DNA of 7,149 nucleotides from NCBI GenBank assembly GCA_021813595.1, contig JAKAKF010000214.1, forward strand, positions 1 through 7,149, read 5' to 3'. Below, in pieces: positions 5,820 through 7,149 of this stretch. The number at the start of each line of letters is the position of its first letter. The stretch's first letter is position 1. The DNA is from a bacterium (lineage in GTDB: Bacteria > SZUA-79 > Acidulodesulfobacterales > Acidulodesulfobacteraceae). The translations under genes were made by a program, and so were the position numbers. Under the pieces are notes generated by a model, which worked only from the letters and a program-made list of their open reading frames with translations, was not told where the DNA came from and searched no databases.

Positions 5820-6422
5820 TTTAGTTTCCTCCAACTCTTTTACTATTTTAATCAAATTTGGTCTAAGATGCAAAAGATTTGTAAGCTTAAGTTTATAATC
5901 TTCAAGTTCGTTCTTGTTTTTAATGCGGGATAATCTATCCCTTATCTCCGATATTAACTTTACTGCATCGTCGGTTTTGCACAATATCGATAATATATTG
6001 TCGTTTAAATCGTCTGAATTTAACAGCTCGGAACAGTCTATATCTTTTATATCCTTTAACATGTATTTAAAGGATAGATTGCTTTTTTCTATACCGCAAC
6101 CCATATACATAGAACCTTGCCCTATGTATAGTACCGTCTGAATAGGTTCTATCCCGTACGTAGAATACAGATGCGTATAATACTTAAGCATCCTTAAAGG
6201 CAGCTTCGGGTCGTTTGAAGTCTGTAATTCTAAATGGAATATGCCTCCGTCTTCCAGTTTAACCAAGAGGTCTGCTTTTAATTCTTCTACCTTGGGAAAA
6301 TTTGTGTCTAAAAAATCAAGAGCTTTTCTGCCGGTCAATATTTCTACAAACTTTTTCGGTACCGCTTTTAATATGTCCTTAAGCGTTCTGTCGTATTTAA
6401 AATTAAAATCTAAGTCGGACAT
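5589..6422 (-). CDS. Rpn-family PD-(D/E)XK nuclease (recombination-promoting nuclease / putative transposase family)
   Basis: The protein has 277 residues. The N-terminal nuclease region shows the family pattern: KYDRTLKDILKAVPKKFVEI near 9-28, Asp51 in KADLLVKL, and Glu65-x-Gln67 in FHLELQTSND (the E-x-Q form of the PD-(D/E)XK site), followed by RMLKYYTHLY (77-86). A helical middle leads to four GKAE units (217-232), the kind of low-complexity linker often seen in Rpn proteins, then a helix-turn-helix-like tail, NLTPEQIASIINDTVENV (250-267). By family knowledge Rpn proteins are DNA endonucleases linked to RecA-independent recombination and, in E. coli, to phage defence. No Shine-Dalgarno is visible at ATG 6422, while an internal in-frame ATG (5819) has an excellent one. 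The gene lies between two 38-bp direct repeats and faces a RAYT gene. Confidence 0.85.
   Translation of the reverse strand: MSDLDFNFKYDRTLKDILKAVPKKFVEILTGRKALDFLDTNFPKVEELKADLLVKLEDGGIFHLELQTSNDPKLPLRMLKYYTHLYSTYGIEPIQTVLYIGQGSMYMGCGIEKSNLSFKYMLKDIKDIDCSELLNSDDLNDNILSILCKTDDAVKLISEIRDRLSRIKNKNELEDYKLKLTNLLHLRPNLIKIVKELEETKMPITINLKEDPFYLEGKAEGKAEGKAEGKAEGMSLVKRNYVVNSRKNLNLTPEQIASIINDTVENVVIILKEEGIE
5727..5774 (-). repeat. Four 12-bp in-frame repeats encoding GKAE
   Basis: Four tandem 12-bp units differ only at a few third positions. Unit number can change without breaking the frame, altering linker length in both the full-length nuclease and the putative internal product. Each unit also supplies a purine-rich GGAAAGG or GGCAAGG, which could act as a weak ribosome-binding site. 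Confidence 0.9.
5845..5873 (-). promoter_or_regulatory. Weak candidate internal promoter within rpn
   Basis: On the minus strand TTGCAT (5873-5868) and TAAAAT (5850-5845) are 17 bp apart, which would start a transcript about 20 nt before the internal ATG at 5819. The -10 matches five of six consensus bases, the -35 three of six. In such AT-rich DNA a match this good is expected by chance. Confidence 0.25.
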
Positions 6423-6472
6423 ATTTGAATATTTATTTTATAATTTTTATATAAAATTATATACTTATGTTT

Positions 6473-6481
6473 ATTATAGCA
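6473..6481 (-). promoter_or_regulatory. Extended -10 for rpn
   Basis: The minus strand reads TGCTATAAT, placing initiation near 6467 and a leader of about 45 nt before ATG 6422. A perfect TTGACA (6494-6489) lies upstream but only 10 bp from the -10, too close to pair with it. The leader is AT-rich without a visible ribosome-binding site. Confidence 0.5.
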
Positions 6482-6584
6482 TAAGTTTTGTCAATATAAA
6501 AATAAAATTAATAAATAATTCAGGTTGCATAATTAAAAATTATAGGAATAACAGCGGGGGAAAAGAAAAAACCGGCAAAGCAGA

Positions 6585-6622
6585 CGGGAGTAAGAGAATA
6601 AATAAATCTGACACCTTTATTC
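6585..6622 (+). repeat. 38-bp direct repeat, copy 2
   Basis: It matches 5528-5565 at 37 of 38 positions, in the same orientation, and lies 163 bp upstream of the rpn start codon. As in copy 1, a second GACACCTTTATTT follows, but here 25 bp later (6648-6660) instead of immediately, separated by T-rich sequence. The REP-like hairpin of copy 1 is not reproduced because its left arm is missing. Confidence 0.9.
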
Positions 6623-6701
6623 TTTTCTTTATTTTTTTTTTATTTTTGACACCTTTATTTTTATTTATGTGGTGTATAAAAAGGTTGGGGAAGTTAGGTT
6701 A

Positions 6702-6950
6702 TTAATGTAAAAGTTTTAATAAAGCCACAACAATTCCAACTATTGTAATTGTTTGAGCGATAACGACACCGGCAAACCATTTAATCATTTTAGTTTCTAA
6801 TTCTTTTATATCAAGCTTAGTAGCTACATTATTCGATAAAACCTCGGACAAAGCTTTAGACAAAGTCTCAGCTTGAATTTCAGCCTGAGATTCTGGAACT
6901 CCACTTTGTATCAGTCGTTTTGCATAAGCTAGTGTATCAATGATTTCCAA
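6702..6950 (-). CDS. Small coiled-coil membrane-anchored protein of DUF1640 type
   Basis: The protein has 82 residues. It starts at TTG 6950, supported by a consensus AGGAG (6962-6958) 7 nt upstream and by the lack of any earlier start. The N-terminus (DTLAYAKRLIQSGVPESQAE, 5-24) and the ATKLDIKELETKM segment (43-55) match the pattern of bacterial DUF1640 proteins. KWFAGVVIAQTITIVGIVVA (57-76) begins a C-terminal TM helix running to about 80. The middle is amphipathic and likely coiled coil. Family members usually carry more ATKxDL/coiled-coil repeats, so this is a short form. Biochemical function is unknown; the shape suggests an oligomeric inner-membrane protein with a cytoplasmic N-terminal stalk. 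It is transcribed in the same direction as rpn, with a 279-bp gap holding the second repeat copy and the rpn promoter. Confidence 0.75.
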   Translation of the reverse strand: MEIIDTLAYAKRLIQSGVPESQAEIQAETLSKALSEVLSNNVATKLDIKELETKMIKWFAGVVIAQTITIVGIVVALLKLLH

Positions 6951-6989
6951 TTTATTTCTCCTGTATTAATTATCTATTTTCTTTTTTTA

Positions 6990-7014
6990 ATTATATCATA
7001 AAAATATATGATAT
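6990..7014 (-). promoter_or_regulatory. Extended -10 overlapped by a perfect 8-bp dyad, upstream of the DUF1640-type gene
   Basis: The minus strand carries TGATATAAT (6998-6990), giving initiation near 6984 and a leader of about 34 nt. A perfect inverted repeat, ATATCATA (6993-7000) and TATGATAT (7007-7014) around 6 bp, overlaps the -10 and fills the spacer. A repressor bound there would block the promoter. AT-only dyads do arise easily in DNA of this composition. No good -35 is seen. Confidence 0.45.
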
Positions 7015-7049
7015 TAAAACTATTTTATTATTATTTGCTGAAAATTGTT

Positions 7050-7096
7050 ATCGGCAGTGTTAAAATACACCACATCGGCAGTGTTAAGTGCACCAC
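7050..7096 (+). repeat. Two tandem 23-24 bp repeats, possible mobile-element end
   Basis: ATCGGCAGTGTTAAAATACACCAC (7050-7073) is followed directly by a 23-bp near-copy (7074-7096). The two share ATCGGCAGTGTTAA and CACCAC. A third, degenerate start follows (TTATC then AATGCTAA, 7098-7110). The second unit includes a small hairpin, AAGTG-CAC-CACTT (7086-7098). Repeated binding-site-like units at an edge are typical of transposase-binding ends such as those of IS21-like elements, but no transposase gene is in view. Confidence 0.7.
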
Positions 7097-7137
7097 TTAT
7101 CAATGCTAATTTAGTATTTTAAGATTTTAATTTTAAT

Positions 7138-7149
7138 TTAACATTGCCG
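7138..7149 (-). repeat. Inverted partial copy of the terminal repeat at the window edge
   Basis: TTAACATTGCCG is the reverse complement of CGGCAGTGTTAA, the core of the tandem units at 7050 and 7074, with one mismatch. It is cut by the window edge, so its true length is unknown. Confidence 0.6.

Noticed and set aside
5914..6141. 75-residue plus-strand open frame inside rpn
   Set aside because: Antisense shadow of the well-supported nuclease frame; no start signal or family resemblance.
6241..6705. 154-residue open frame on the plus strand
   Set aside because: It lies antisense to the start of rpn and runs into repeat and T-rich sequence; the translation is low-complexity and hydrophobic by composition, without a ribosome-binding site or a recognisable domain.
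6667..7075. 11-bp perfect inverted repeat (ATGTGGTGTAT at 6667-6677, ATACACCACAT at 7065-7075) around the DUF1640-type gene, suggesting a small transposable cassette
   Set aside because: The match does not extend beyond 11 bp on either side, and several such matches are expected by chance in a window of this length and composition. The right copy is better explained as part of the tandem repeat.

Overview
This is an AT-rich window that looks chromosomal and bacterial. Its contents (a membrane PAS-GGDEF protein, a COG2187/COG0645-type kinase fusion, a RAYT transposase, an Rpn-family nuclease and a DUF1640-type protein) are common in Gram-negative bacteria. The very low GC and frequent TGnTATAAT extended -10 boxes would fit a low-GC proteobacterial or uncultured delta-like lineage. 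That placement is inference and weak; there is no rRNA or marker gene to fix it.

Layout. 1-1295 (minus): the first 431 residues of a two-TM sensor with PAS and GGDEF domains, cut by the window edge before the GGDEF signature. 1638-1882 (minus): a decayed tyrosine-recombinase N-terminus, about 100 bp from the 3' end of a tRNA-Arg(ACG) gene (1989-2065, minus), which looks like the scar of a tRNA-targeting integrative element. 2209-2285 (plus): tRNA-Arg(CCT), divergent from the first tRNA. 2322-4340 (minus): an APH-like kinase fused to a P-loop kinase/ATPase domain, with an unusual low-complexity insertion. 4341-4663: an AT-rich intergenic stretch.

4664-7149 is accessory in character. A RAYT (REP-associated tyrosine transposase) gene at 4664-5470 is followed by a compact array of CTRACAC-type repeats with a REP-like hairpin. 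An Rpn-family PD-(D/E)XK nuclease (5589-6422, minus) follows. It lies between two 38-bp direct repeat copies (5528-5565 and 6585-6622, one mismatch) that carry the same TCTGACACC core. Inside rpn a consensus Shine-Dalgarno sits at ideal distance from an in-frame ATG and would give a separate 76-residue C-terminal protein. The main rpn start has no visible Shine-Dalgarno. This is the arrangement described for intragenic antitoxins of E. coli Rpn proteins. A small coiled-coil plus TM protein of DUF1640 type (6702-6950, minus, TTG start) comes next, behind a promoter overlapped by a perfect dyad. The window ends in two tandem 23-24 bp repeats and an inverted partial copy, which may be the end of another mobile element continuing beyond the edge.

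How the parts may work together (inference): the 4.6-7.1 kb block reads as a mobile or defence cassette in which a single-strand transposase and its repeats neighbour, and may have moved or shaped, an Rpn nuclease toxin that carries its own inhibitor in its 3' end. The left half records an older integration at a tRNA gene. The kinase fusion and the diguanylate cyclase look like resident genes.
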